Of a stretch of DNA of 64,000 nucleotides, positions 34,608 through 42,212 are shown one piece after another. Below the pieces are notes generated by a model. The model worked only from the letters and a program-made list of their open reading frames with translations, was not told where the DNA came from and did not search any database. Position 1 is the first letter of the stretch. The number at the start of each line of letters is the position of its first letter. A program made the translations under genes and the position numbers. The stretch comes from CAYMPH01 sp964529415 (GTDB taxonomy: Bacteria; Spirochaetota; UBA4802; UBA5550). The stretch spans positions 1 to 64,000 of the forward strand of contig CAZGWD010000013.1 of assembly GCA_964529415.1 (NCBI GenBank). The letters run 5' to 3'.

Positions 34608-35314
34608 CTGTTTTTTACATCTTATTTGATATTATTTTCCCGTCAAAATGCGCATGCTGCTCATCTCCTGTTTCATTTAGTGATAGAAATTTATGTAAAT
34701 CCTGTGCAGGAAAAATAGAATATATAAAAGATGAATGTACTGTATGCTCAGGAGTAATTGAAAATAATATCTGCGTTATATGTTCCGGAAGAAAATTCTA
34801 TCCTGCACGTCATTTTTCCCTGATTGATTATTCGCAGGAAGTTCGGGAACTGCTTCACGGAATAAAATACAATGGCCTGAAACGTGCATTAAAGATTTTG
34901 TCGGATATAGCAGTTGCCTGGCCTGGATTAAACTGCATAGAGTGCGATATAATAACATCTGTTCCGATGAATCAGAAGAAGTTATGGAAAAGAGGATTTA
35001 ACCAGTGCGAATTGATAGCGAAATCTATTTCAAAGAAAATAAAAGCTCCATATGAGAATATTTTATTGGAAAAAACAAATGCAGGGAAACAGAATGAGCT
35101 CGGCTATAGAGACAGATTTCTTAATGTTATCGGCAGATACAAAGTGCAGTCAAAGTCAAAATTTATGGGTAAAACAGTGCTTTTAGTTGATGATATTTTT
35201 ACTTCTGGAGCAACTGTTAATGAATGTGCCAGAATTCTGCTGGAAAATGGAGCGTTTCAGGTTTTTTCTCTTTCTATAGCCAGAACTAAAATAAAAAGGC
35301 TTGAAATTTTTTAA
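34604..35314 (+). CDS. ComF-family phosphoribosyltransferase-like protein
   Basis: The 236-residue protein has an N-terminal zinc-binding region with four CxxC pairs (CACC, CKSC, CTVC, CVIC within residues 14-63). A phosphoribosyltransferase domain follows with the PRPP loop VLLVDDIFTSGATVNECA (near residues 201-218). This matches ComF/GntX proteins, some of which act in DNA uptake. The 4-bp overlap with queC shows coupling. No other competence genes are nearby. Confidence 0.85.
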   Translation: MTVFYILFDIIFPSKCACCSSPVSFSDRNLCKSCAGKIEYIKDECTVCSGVIENNICVICSGRKFYPARHFSLIDYSQEVRELLHGIKYNGLKRALKILSDIAVAWPGLNCIECDIITSVPMNQKKLWKRGFNQCELIAKSISKKIKAPYENILLEKTNAGKQNELGYRDRFLNVIGRYKVQSKSKFMGKTVLLVDDIFTSGATVNECARILLENGAFQVFSLSIARTKIKRLEIF

Positions 35315-35510
35315 TATTAATTATTCATAAGTATATACCTGATTATATTTATAATAATTTAAAAGAAAAATAATATTTGCTTATTAATGGCTTTAAGTCT
35401 CTTGAAGCTGAGGGGATTTCTTTTATTTAATAGTCAGGATTAAATTTTTTTATCGCCAATACAGTTTTTTAACCGTATTTTTTAAAAAAAATTCTTTCAG
35501 GAGCCTTACA

Positions 35511-35840
35511 ATGAAAAGGATCTCAGAAGAAAATGTTGAGATAATAATACTTGACGGAAGAATCGATCAGGATGCTTCCGAAGAGCTTGAAGGCGTGCTT
35601 CAGGACTGTCTCAACAAGAAAAAGCACAACATATGCATAGACTTGATTAATGTAAAACACATCTGCAGTTCTGCTCTTGGTGTTTTTGTGGCTGCAAAAA
35701 GAAAAATCAAGGACAGTGAGGGCGATATAAAGCTGATTATTGTTAATGATAATCTTCTTAAATTATTCCAGACCACAATGCTTGATAAAGTTTTTGAAAT
35801 ATTTGAATCACAGAGAGAATGTCTTGCCACCTTTGACTGA
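35511..35840 (+). CDS. STAS-domain anti-anti-sigma factor-like protein
   Basis: The 109-residue protein is a single STAS domain with the phosphorylation region KHICSSALGVFVA; S53 is the probable target of a switch kinase. Such proteins bind RsbW-type kinases when dephosphorylated, releasing a sigma factor or other target. Candidate partners in the window are the SpoIIE-type phosphatase at 38759 and the ATPase at 43982. AGGAG precedes the ATG. Its stop lies within the start region of the polyprenyl synthase gene. Confidence 0.85.
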   Translation: MKRISEENVEIIILDGRIDQDASEELEGVLQDCLNKKKHNICIDLINVKHICSSALGVFVAAKRKIKDSEGDIKLIIVNDNLLKLFQTTMLDKVFEIFESQRECLATFD

Positions 35841-36819
35841 TAAACCAACCAGAACCATAAAAGAAATACTCTCTCCGGTTGAGCCGTATTTAAGAGCTGT
35901 AGATGAGGATATTAAATTAAAACTCAGAACAGATGTTCCTCTTATTAATGATGGAGCAATGCATCTTTTTAAAAGCGGCGGCAAAATGGTCAGGGCCGCG
36001 CTTGTTATTTTATCAAGCGGTTTGAAAGGCCCTGTTCCGGACAAAACTGTAATGATTGCAGGCGCGACAGAGATCGTTCATGCAGCTACTCTTATTCATG
36101 ATGATATTATCGACAAGGCATTTTTAAGAAGAGGGGATATCTCTGTTTCTGAAAAATGGGGCAATAAAGTTGCAGTGCTTGTAGGTGATTTCATGTACAC
36201 AACCGGCCTCGACATTGTTGTATGCGACGGTAACCCGGCTCTTTTTCCTGTAATTGTAGCAGGCACAAGCGACATGGTTCAGGGTGAATTGTATCAGCTT
36301 CAGTATTCAAATATTGATTCAATAAACGAAGAGCATTATTTTAAAATTATCGAACTTAAAACTGCGCGCTTCATGGCTGCGTGCGTGAAACTTGGTGCGG
36401 TAAAAGCGTCCTGTGCTCAAAAAGAATGCGATGAATTATATTCATTCGGATTGAACCTGGGAATGGCATTCCAGATTATCGACGATATGCTGGATTTTAC
36501 AAGTATCGGAGCTGATACAGGAAAGGATGCCTCCAACGATATTATTGACGGTAAAATAACACTTCCGTTATTGTATCTTATAAACAGATCAACAGCTGAG
36601 GATTCAAAAGCAGTGCTTGAATTCTGCTGTAATCCGAATCTTGAATCCATGCCGGATATTATTAAAAGGCTTGAGAATTCCGGAGCTTTCGAATTCTGCA
36701 GGGAAAAAGCAGCAGGGTATATAAACAATGCTCTTAAAATTCTAACGCCTTATCCTGAGAGCAAATTTAAGAATGTATTGATTGAGCTTGCTCATTTTTT
36801 TCTTTACAGAAAAAATTGA
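35824..36819 (+). CDS. Polyprenyl diphosphate synthase
   Basis: The roughly 331-residue protein has the two Asp-rich motifs HDDIID (near residue 95) and IIDDMLDF (near residue 220) plus GGKMVRAAL, the family substrate sites. It builds long-chain isoprenoid diphosphate for quinones or the undecaprenyl carrier. The start must lie near the STAS stop: TTG 35824 has a GAGAG purine run just ahead, and TTG 35833 (TTGACTGA) is the alternative. A longer ATG reading from 35740 runs inside the STAS gene and adds residues unlike the family. Confidence 0.87.
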   Translation: MPPLTDKPTRTIKEILSPVEPYLRAVDEDIKLKLRTDVPLINDGAMHLFKSGGKMVRAALVILSSGLKGPVPDKTVMIAGATEIVHAATLIHDDIIDKAFLRRGDISVSEKWGNKVAVLVGDFMYTTGLDIVVCDGNPALFPVIVAGTSDMVQGELYQLQYSNIDSINEEHYFKIIELKTARFMAACVKLGAVKASCAQKECDELYSFGLNLGMAFQIIDDMLDFTSIGADTGKDASNDIIDGKITLPLLYLINRSTAEDSKAVLEFCCNPNLESMPDIIKRLENSGAFEFCREKAAGYINNALKILTPYPESKFKNVLIELAHFFLYRKN

Positions 36820-36899
36820 TTATATTTAACTTAACTTGAAATTTGAGTTAGACATTTTTCAATTGCCCTTTTTTTTAATTTGTAATTGCCGGTAAAAAT

Positions 36900-37034
36900 G
36901 TGTAAGAGAGGGAGATATAAGAGATGGATGAGATAATGGGGATAAAAGATCTTAAGTAAGAGGGATATTATAGCTTATAAAATAAATAAAAAATCTCCGC
37001 ATCTCTTACATCCCCATATCTCCTATTCTTACAC
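36900..37034 (+). repeat. Dispersed hairpin repeat, copy 3
   Basis: The 135-bp imperfect palindrome starts GTGTAAGAGAGGGAGATATA and ends TCCCCATATCTCCTATTCTT then ACAC. Arms pair over about 40 bases with mismatches. It ends 30 bp upstream of the small TPR gene. Confidence 0.7.
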
Positions 37035-37064
37035 ATATATTGACTGAAATTGATGGAGGCTTAT

Positions 37065-37286
37065 ATGATAACAAAGGAAAAAGAAGAAGTATTGCAATAT
37101 TACAATCTGGGTCTATCTGCATATAAGCAGAGAAAATGGGATGACGCCATGAAAGCTTTTGAGATGGCCCTTAAGATTGATCCAAATGACGGCCCGTCAA
37201 AGCTTTATCTTGAAAGAGCTCAGAATTACAAGCAGTCTCCTCCAGGTGATGATTGGGACGGCGTTTTTACTATGACAACAAAATAA
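37065..37286 (+). CDS. Small TPR protein
   Basis: ATG 37065 has GGAGG at 37055-37059. The 73-residue product is essentially one and a half TPR units: YNLGLSAYKQRKWDDAMKAF and EMALKIDPNDGPSKLYLERA. Adenylate cyclases often end with such units, but no upstream coding sequence is present, so it is a stand-alone gene. Bactofilin follows after 18 bp, which suggests a cytoskeletal adaptor role. Confidence 0.75.
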   Translation: MITKEKEEVLQYYNLGLSAYKQRKWDDAMKAFEMALKIDPNDGPSKLYLERAQNYKQSPPGDDWDGVFTMTTK

Positions 37287-37304
37287 GCGTTTACCGGAGT
37301 TTTT

Positions 37305-37730
37305 ATGGCAAAGAAGATTATACAGGTTAATAAAAATCCTGTTTACGATTTTGGCATGGTATCAACAGTTTTCGGGAAAGATACAGAATTTTCAGGAGAT
37401 CTTGAATTTAAGGAATCCCTGCAGATAAATGGTTTGTTCAGCGGAGAAGTTCTTTCAGGAGGATATCTCATTGTTGGCGAGAGCGCTGTTGTTAAGGCCA
37501 ATATCAAAGCTAAAACTGTTTTATTGTATGGTACAGTTCATGGAAATATAGAAGCAGTGAACAGGCTTGAAATTTATCCTAATGGAAAACTGTATGGAAA
37601 TATCCGTACAGGGAAACTTAAAATTTCAGACGGTGTTGTTTTTGAGGGCAAGTGCGAGATGATAAAGCCTGAGGAAAAAAAGAGCAGGAAGGAATCTTCC
37701 CAGTCAGAAGATGCTAAAGAATCAGCCTGA
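37305..37730 (+). CDS. Bactofilin
   Basis: The 141-residue protein has a central right-handed beta-helix domain with regular repeats (GDLEFKESLQINGLFSGEV, GYLIVGESAVVKANIKAKTV, GNIEAVNRLEIYPNGKLYG) and polar, Lys/Glu/Ser-rich tails. Bactofilins polymerise without nucleotide and support cell shape or envelope organisation. The gene lies between a TPR gene and amrS, overlapping amrS by 20 bp. Confidence 0.9.
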   Translation: MAKKIIQVNKNPVYDFGMVSTVFGKDTEFSGDLEFKESLQINGLFSGEVLSGGYLIVGESAVVKANIKAKTVLLYGTVHGNIEAVNRLEIYPNGKLYGNIRTGKLKISDGVVFEGKCEMIKPEEKKSRKESSQSEDAKESA

Positions 37731-38721
37731 AATAAAAGAAGCTCTATTCTATGAAAAAAACGGCAGTGACGTTAAATGCCTGCTCTGCCCGCATAACTGT
37801 AAAGTACTGCCTGGAAAATCCGGTATATGCGGCGTAAGATCAAACCATGACGGAATTCTTAAAACAGAAATCTATGGCATGGTAACCGGATCCTCTCTTG
37901 ACCCTATTGAAAAAAAACCTTTGTATCATTTTTATCCCGGGAGCAGTATATTTTCTATAGGCACAAGGGGCTGCAATATGAAATGCCCCTACTGCCAGAA
38001 CTGGCACATATCTCAGAACCTGAAAGCCCGCGCATCATACTATTCGCCGCAGCAGATTGTAGAGGCTGCATTAAATTCCAATTCAATAGGAATCGCATAT
38101 ACATATTCAGAGCCTGTTATATGGATCGAATATGTACTGGATGCTTCAAGGCTCGCTGCAGCAAAGGGGCTGAAAAATGTCCTTGTAACAAACGGATATA
38201 TCAATAAAGAACCGCTTGATGAATTGCTGAAAACAACACATGCAATGAATATAGATCTTAAAACATTTAAAGAAGATACGTATAAAAAAATCCACAAAGC
38301 CGGTCTGGCTGATATCAAGGCATCAATTGAAACTGCTTTCAGCAAAGGCTGCCATATCGAAATTACCACCCTTATAGTTACAGGCGTTAATGATGATATG
38401 GACGAGATGATGGCTATAGCAGATTATATTGCATCAATCGATAAAAATATTCCCTGGCATATATCACGGTACTATCCGAATTATAAATACGATAAGCCTG
38501 AAACCAGTTTGGATTTTTTACTTGGTGTTTACAAGGCCGCATCGGGTAAACTGAATTTTGTTTATACAGGAAATATACCTTATAATGCATCAGGATCGGA
38601 TACGGTTTGTTCTTCATGCGGAAATGTTTTGATAAGGCGAAAAGGCTACAGTATAGAAATAAAAGGGATGAAGAATAATAAGTGCGGAAAGTGCGGACAC
38701 GATGCAGAAATAATAATCTAA
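37711..38721 (+). CDS. amrS: AmmeMemoRadiSam system radical SAM enzyme AmrS
   Basis: The 336-residue protein binds a 4Fe-4S cluster through C-x3-C-x2-C in RGCNMKCPYCQNW. It has an N-terminal Cys-rich part (CLLCPHNCKVLPGKSGICG) and a C-terminal zinc-ribbon-like part (CSSCG...CGKCGHDAE), as in AmrS. The family usually associates with AMMECR1 and Memo genes, which are not adjacent here. Reaction unknown. Confidence 0.9.
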   Translation: MLKNQPEIKEALFYEKNGSDVKCLLCPHNCKVLPGKSGICGVRSNHDGILKTEIYGMVTGSSLDPIEKKPLYHFYPGSSIFSIGTRGCNMKCPYCQNWHISQNLKARASYYSPQQIVEAALNSNSIGIAYTYSEPVIWIEYVLDASRLAAAKGLKNVLVTNGYINKEPLDELLKTTHAMNIDLKTFKEDTYKKIHKAGLADIKASIETAFSKGCHIEITTLIVTGVNDDMDEMMAIADYIASIDKNIPWHISRYYPNYKYDKPETSLDFLLGVYKAASGKLNFVYTGNIPYNASGSDTVCSSCGNVLIRRKGYSIEIKGMKNNKCGKCGHDAEIII

Positions 38722-38758
38722 AATAAAAAAGCACTAATCTATTCGTTAAATGTTATAG

Positions 38759-39913
38759 TTATAATTTTTTTATACAGATTATTGTGATGTCATCCTCCTG
38801 TATTGAGTAGTCGGTAAATTCATAATATGAGCTTAGAACATCAATTATAACAGAATTTGAACTGGTTTTGTCAGAGTTAAGCATGGCATTTATTAATCGT
38901 TCCTCTCCAAACATTTCAGTTTTATCACCTGACCAGGCTTCAGTTATACCATCAGAATACATCAGTAATATGTCGCCGCTTTCCATCGTGAATTTCGTAT
39001 CAAGATATTCTGCATCTTTTAATACTCCGAGCATTGTACCTTTTGTTTTTACCCATGAAAATTTCCCTTGATCGGCGTGGTACAGCAAAGAGGGCGGATG
39101 ACCCGCAGAGCTGTATGTTATTTCTCCGTTTCCCGCATTAATATCACAAGTTGCTGCAGTTGCGAGATAATAACTGTTTGATAGATTATTTGTCATGTCA
39201 TTATTGACTCTTTGGATTATTTCAGATGGCCGCAGCAGTTCTTTCTGGAAAATCCGGAAAAGGCTTCTTATTTCATTACCTATATATGAAGTGGCAATAC
39301 CATGGCCTGCGACATCACACACTATGAGGCGGGTGTTATTTTCCGAATATCTTATCCCGTCGAGGAAATCTCCGGATAGGTCTTCTGCAGGCAGCATTGA
39401 AAATGTTATATCAAAATTTTCAGTGCTTTTAAAATCAGGCAGAGATGACGCCTGTATTTCGCGGACTTTGAAGATTTCTTTTTTATATCGATCCATCTCA
39501 TGTCTTTCGTATTGTTTTAGTCTGTTGTATTCAACCGCTTTAAGAAGAGTTTTCTTAAACATCTGAGAGTCAATAGGTTTTATTATATAGTCAAAAACAC
39601 CCAGCCTCAATGTATTTATTATTGCATTTGAGGTATCAACAACAGTCTGGACAAGTATCACAGGATCTGCTGCAATTTCTTTTATGGCTGATATTAATTC
39701 ATATCCGTCCATGTCCGGAAGAATCATATCTATTATAAAAATTGAATATTTATTTTTACGGATAAGCTCGATTGCGGGTTTTCCATCAGCTGCAGTATCT
39801 ATCGGCAGACCAATTTCAATGCAGAGGTGTTCAATAAATTTTCTTGCTGTTGCTGAATCCTCTATAATTAAAACAGGGTCAATTGTTTTTATATATCTAT
39901 TAAGTTTATCCAT
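38759..39913 (-). CDS. Response regulator with SpoIIE/RsbU-type phosphatase domain
   Basis: The 384-residue protein has a receiver domain (about residues 12-135; acidic E18 and D19, phospho-acceptor D62, K112). A short coiled linker follows, then a PP2C-type phosphatase domain (about 165-384) with DLSGDFLDGIRY, VCDVAGHGIATSYIG, YSSAGHPPSLLY and LLMYSDGITEAW. It probably dephosphorylates a STAS protein in response to a two-component signal. It is convergent with amrS. A kinase partner is not seen. Confidence 0.93.
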   Translation of the reverse strand: MDKLNRYIKTIDPVLIIEDSATARKFIEHLCIEIGLPIDTAADGKPAIELIRKNKYSIFIIDMILPDMDGYELISAIKEIAADPVILVQTVVDTSNAIINTLRLGVFDYIIKPIDSQMFKKTLLKAVEYNRLKQYERHEMDRYKKEIFKVREIQASSLPDFKSTENFDITFSMLPAEDLSGDFLDGIRYSENNTRLIVCDVAGHGIATSYIGNEIRSLFRIFQKELLRPSEIIQRVNNDMTNNLSNSYYLATAATCDINAGNGEITYSSAGHPPSLLYHADQGKFSWVKTKGTMLGVLKDAEYLDTKFTMESGDILLMYSDGITEAWSGDKTEMFGEERLINAMLNSDKTSSNSVIIDVLSSYYEFTDYSIQEDDITIICIKKL

Positions 39914-40184
39914 TCTGGTTATAAATTTATATAATTAAAAAAATGAAAGCATAATTTTATTAATAAAATGTTTCTAATAACATGCAGGTTTTTTTTAAAT
40001 AAGTTATACTGACATTTGTTAAATTATTAAAATTTATTATAAAATTACAGTAAATAGGCATAAAGAAGAAGACATTAACATTATTAGACTAATATTCAAC
40101 AAATAAACGGGTAAATCCTTAATTTCCAATAAAAAAATTTAAAATTCTTATAAATTCTTTAAAAAAACTTTATATGTTCATGCG

Positions 40185-40231
40185 TACATCTTTTTTTAAT
40201 TGACATCTGGTAAAATTTAAAAAAAGATGTA
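40185..40231. promoter_or_regulatory. Perfect 15-bp inverted repeat upstream of pssA
   Basis: The gap 39914-40258 (345 bp) has no gene and is very A/T-rich. TACATCTTTTTTTAA at 40185-40199 is mirrored exactly at 40217-40231 around a 17-base spacer, ending 27 bp before the pssA ATG. It may be an operator, or a hairpin acting in the pssA leader. TTGACA lies in the spacer but has no -10 at a normal distance. Confidence 0.55.
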
Positions 40232-40258
40232 GTTATATATTGAAAAACTGGAAATGAA

Positions 40259-40993
40259 ATGAAGAAACCCCGATCGATTATACCGAATTTATTTACAATG
40301 GCAAATATGCTTATCGGTTTTGTAGCTATAATTTTTGCAAGCAGAGGCGACTCGGTTTCACTTGCATATGCCGGGATTATGATTTTTATCGCATCTTTTT
40401 TTGATCTTGCTGACGGCGCAATTGCCCGCGCTTTAAATGTCCAGAGTTCAATGGGAGTTCAGCTCGATTCTCTTGCTGATGCGATTTCATACGGCATAGC
40501 TCCGGGTATAATTGTATATCAGGCATTCCTTATTAAATTACCGGAAATAGGATGCGGCTTTAATTACGGTATTTTAATTGCTTCAATTTATCCAACTTGT
40601 GCTGTTTACAGGCTTGCGCGGTTTAATTTATCAGAAAAAGCCAAGGGATTTAACGGACTGCCTTCACCTGCTGCTGGAATATTTATTACCTCATTTGCTG
40701 CTTTATCTCCATTGAATCTTCCTGTTATAGGAGATATTGGCTATAATCTGCCAATTGAGGTATTTATTGTAATTTATATTATAGTAAGTTTAATAATGGT
40801 AACCACAATCGATTACAGCAAAATTTTTAATGATGTAGTGAAAAAAGGTGTTGTTCCAATAATCGCAACAATAATCTTTATAGTTCTAATGCTGGTTTTC
40901 CTGAAAATGTGGGCTGTTCTTATAGTAACAGGAATTTATATTTTTGGTGGAGTCCTTATTCATCTGGTTAAGTTTTTTTTGAAAAAGAAATAG
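40259..40993 (+). CDS. pssA: CDP-diacylglycerol-serine O-phosphatidyltransferase
   Basis: The 244-residue membrane protein has the CDP-alcohol phosphotransferase motif DLADGAIARALNVQSSMGVQ followed by LDSLADAISYG (D-G-x2-A-R-x8-G-x3-D-x3-D). PNLFTMANMLIGF starts the first membrane segment. This fits the PssA group, which makes phosphatidylserine for phosphatidylethanolamine. About eight hydrophobic segments in all. Confidence 0.9.
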   Translation: MKKPRSIIPNLFTMANMLIGFVAIIFASRGDSVSLAYAGIMIFIASFFDLADGAIARALNVQSSMGVQLDSLADAISYGIAPGIIVYQAFLIKLPEIGCGFNYGILIASIYPTCAVYRLARFNLSEKAKGFNGLPSPAAGIFITSFAALSPLNLPVIGDIGYNLPIEVFIVIYIIVSLIMVTTIDYSKIFNDVVKKGVVPIIATIIFIVLMLVFLKMWAVLIVTGIYIFGGVLIHLVKFFLKKK

Positions 40994-41135
40994 CTTAACT
41001 CCTGTCTAAATTTCTTTTTATAATAATTCATTATTTCAGATGAATTACCTCCTTCAATTGTTTTTATTCAAATAAACCAATCAATTTTCCATACTGCTTT
41101 ATTCAGCATTTAAATTTTTTATCAGGAGAAAAAAA

Positions 41136-41615
41136 ATGGAATTTTCCCATTATTCAAAAGATGGAACATCGGTAATGGTGGATGTTTCAGATAAAAAAAT
41201 TACTTTCAGAACTGCAAAGGCATACGGTTTTGTTAAAATGAAACCGGATACGCTTGATCTTATTGAAAAAAATCTTCTTCCAAAAGGGAATCTTTTTGAA
41301 ACTGCAAGAATAGCTGGGATTCTTGGTGCGAAAAAAAATTCTGAATTAATCCCCATGTGTCATCCTCTGAATATTTCCTATATTGGTGTTGATCTTAAAA
41401 TGGATTATAAATTATGCGGTATCTCCATTTTTTCTGAAATCAGACTGGAGGGGAAAACCGGCGCTGAAATGGAAGCGCTTGCTGCTGTTTCCATTGCCGC
41501 TCTTACAGTTTATGACATGTGTAAGGCTGTTGATAAGGAAATGATTATTGAAAATATTAAATTAATTGAAAAAACCGGAGGAAAATCAGACTATAAACTT
41601 GATAATCTTAATTAA
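41136..41615 (+). CDS. moaC: Cyclic pyranopterin monophosphate synthase
   Basis: The 159-residue protein has PMCHPLNISYIGVDL and KTGAEMEALAAVSIAALTVYDMCKA, both highly conserved in MoaC. It acts in molybdenum cofactor synthesis after MoaA, which is not in the window. CAGGAG precedes the ATG. The gene stands alone between pssA and the chaperonin operon. Confidence 0.96.
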   Translation: MEFSHYSKDGTSVMVDVSDKKITFRTAKAYGFVKMKPDTLDLIEKNLLPKGNLFETARIAGILGAKKNSELIPMCHPLNISYIGVDLKMDYKLCGISIFSEIRLEGKTGAEMEALAAVSIAALTVYDMCKAVDKEMIIENIKLIEKTGGKSDYKLDNLN

Positions 41616-41712
41616 TGTCGATTAATTTGAATTTCTTCGAAATTCGGTGTTATTCTGTCTTATAGCGATATAATTAGCTTTAATCATTTATAAACGCCTA
41701 TAATTGATGTTG

Positions 41713-41741
41713 TTGATTTTATAAATCTGATATATTATTAT
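41713..41741 (+). promoter_or_regulatory. Probable groES-groEL promoter
   Basis: TTGATT at 41713-41718 and TATTAT at 41736-41741 are separated by 17 bp. The -10 lies in the left arm of the CIRCE palindrome, so repressor binding would block it. Confidence 0.55.
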
Positions 41742-41785
41742 CTTGTTAGCACTCGCTTTAATGAGTGCTAACAAGATAATAATAT
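41732..41785. promoter_or_regulatory. CIRCE operator (HrcA-binding), extended arms
   Basis: TTAGCACTC (41746-41754) and GAGTGCTAA (41763-41771) are the exact CIRCE half-sites upstream of groES. Two features are unusual. The spacer is 8 bases instead of the standard 9. The perfect inverted repeat continues outward so each arm is 23 bases (41732-41754 and 41763-41785). HrcA itself is not encoded in the window. Confidence 0.9.
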
Positions 41786-41872
41786 TTCGTGATATATTTT
41801 AAAAATGAGATTTAAATCACGTAAAAACATCTATTTATGTTTAAAATAATCAAAAAATTTTAGGAGGCTAAA

Positions 41873-42160
41873 GTGGCAATTAAACCAATTGGAGATCGTC
41901 TGCTTGTTGAAGTTCTTGAAGCAGAAGTAGAAAAAGTCGGTTCGATTTATGTACCTGATACAGCTAAAGAAAAACCCAATCAGGGTAAAGTAGCAGCTGT
42001 TGGTGAAGGCAGAAGAGGAGAAAATGACAAGCTGATTCCTTTAACTGTTAAAAAAGGCGACAAAATTCTTTATGGAAAGTATTCAGGAACAGAGATTGAA
42101 TATGAAGGTAAAAAATATCTGATTATTCAGGAAAGTGAAGTTCTTGCTGTGATTGAATAA
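41873..42160 (+). CDS. groES: Co-chaperonin GroES
   Basis: The 95-residue protein starts at GTG 41873 behind AGGAGG at 41862-41867. It has the Hsp10 pattern: PIGDRLLVEVLE, the mobile loop region VGSIYVPDTAKEKPNQGKV, and DKILYGKYSGTEIEYEGKKY. It caps the GroEL ring and lies 52 bp ahead of groEL in the CIRCE-controlled operon. Confidence 0.97.
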   Translation: MAIKPIGDRLLVEVLEAEVEKVGSIYVPDTAKEKPNQGKVAAVGEGRRGENDKLIPLTVKKGDKILYGKYSGTEIEYEGKKYLIIQESEVLAVIE

Positions 42161-42212
42161 TCCGGCAAAAATTAAAATTATTATTATTAAATATCATTAA
42201 AAGGGGAGAAAA

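Noticed and set aside
35740..35823. ATG-initiated N-terminal extension of the polyprenyl synthase
   Set aside because: These residues lie inside the STAS gene in another frame and do not resemble the family; TTG starts near the STAS stop fit better.
16461..37034. Recurring hairpins as parts of a CRISPR array
   Set aside because: Copies are kilobases apart, lie singly before genes, and have no regular spacers or cas genes.
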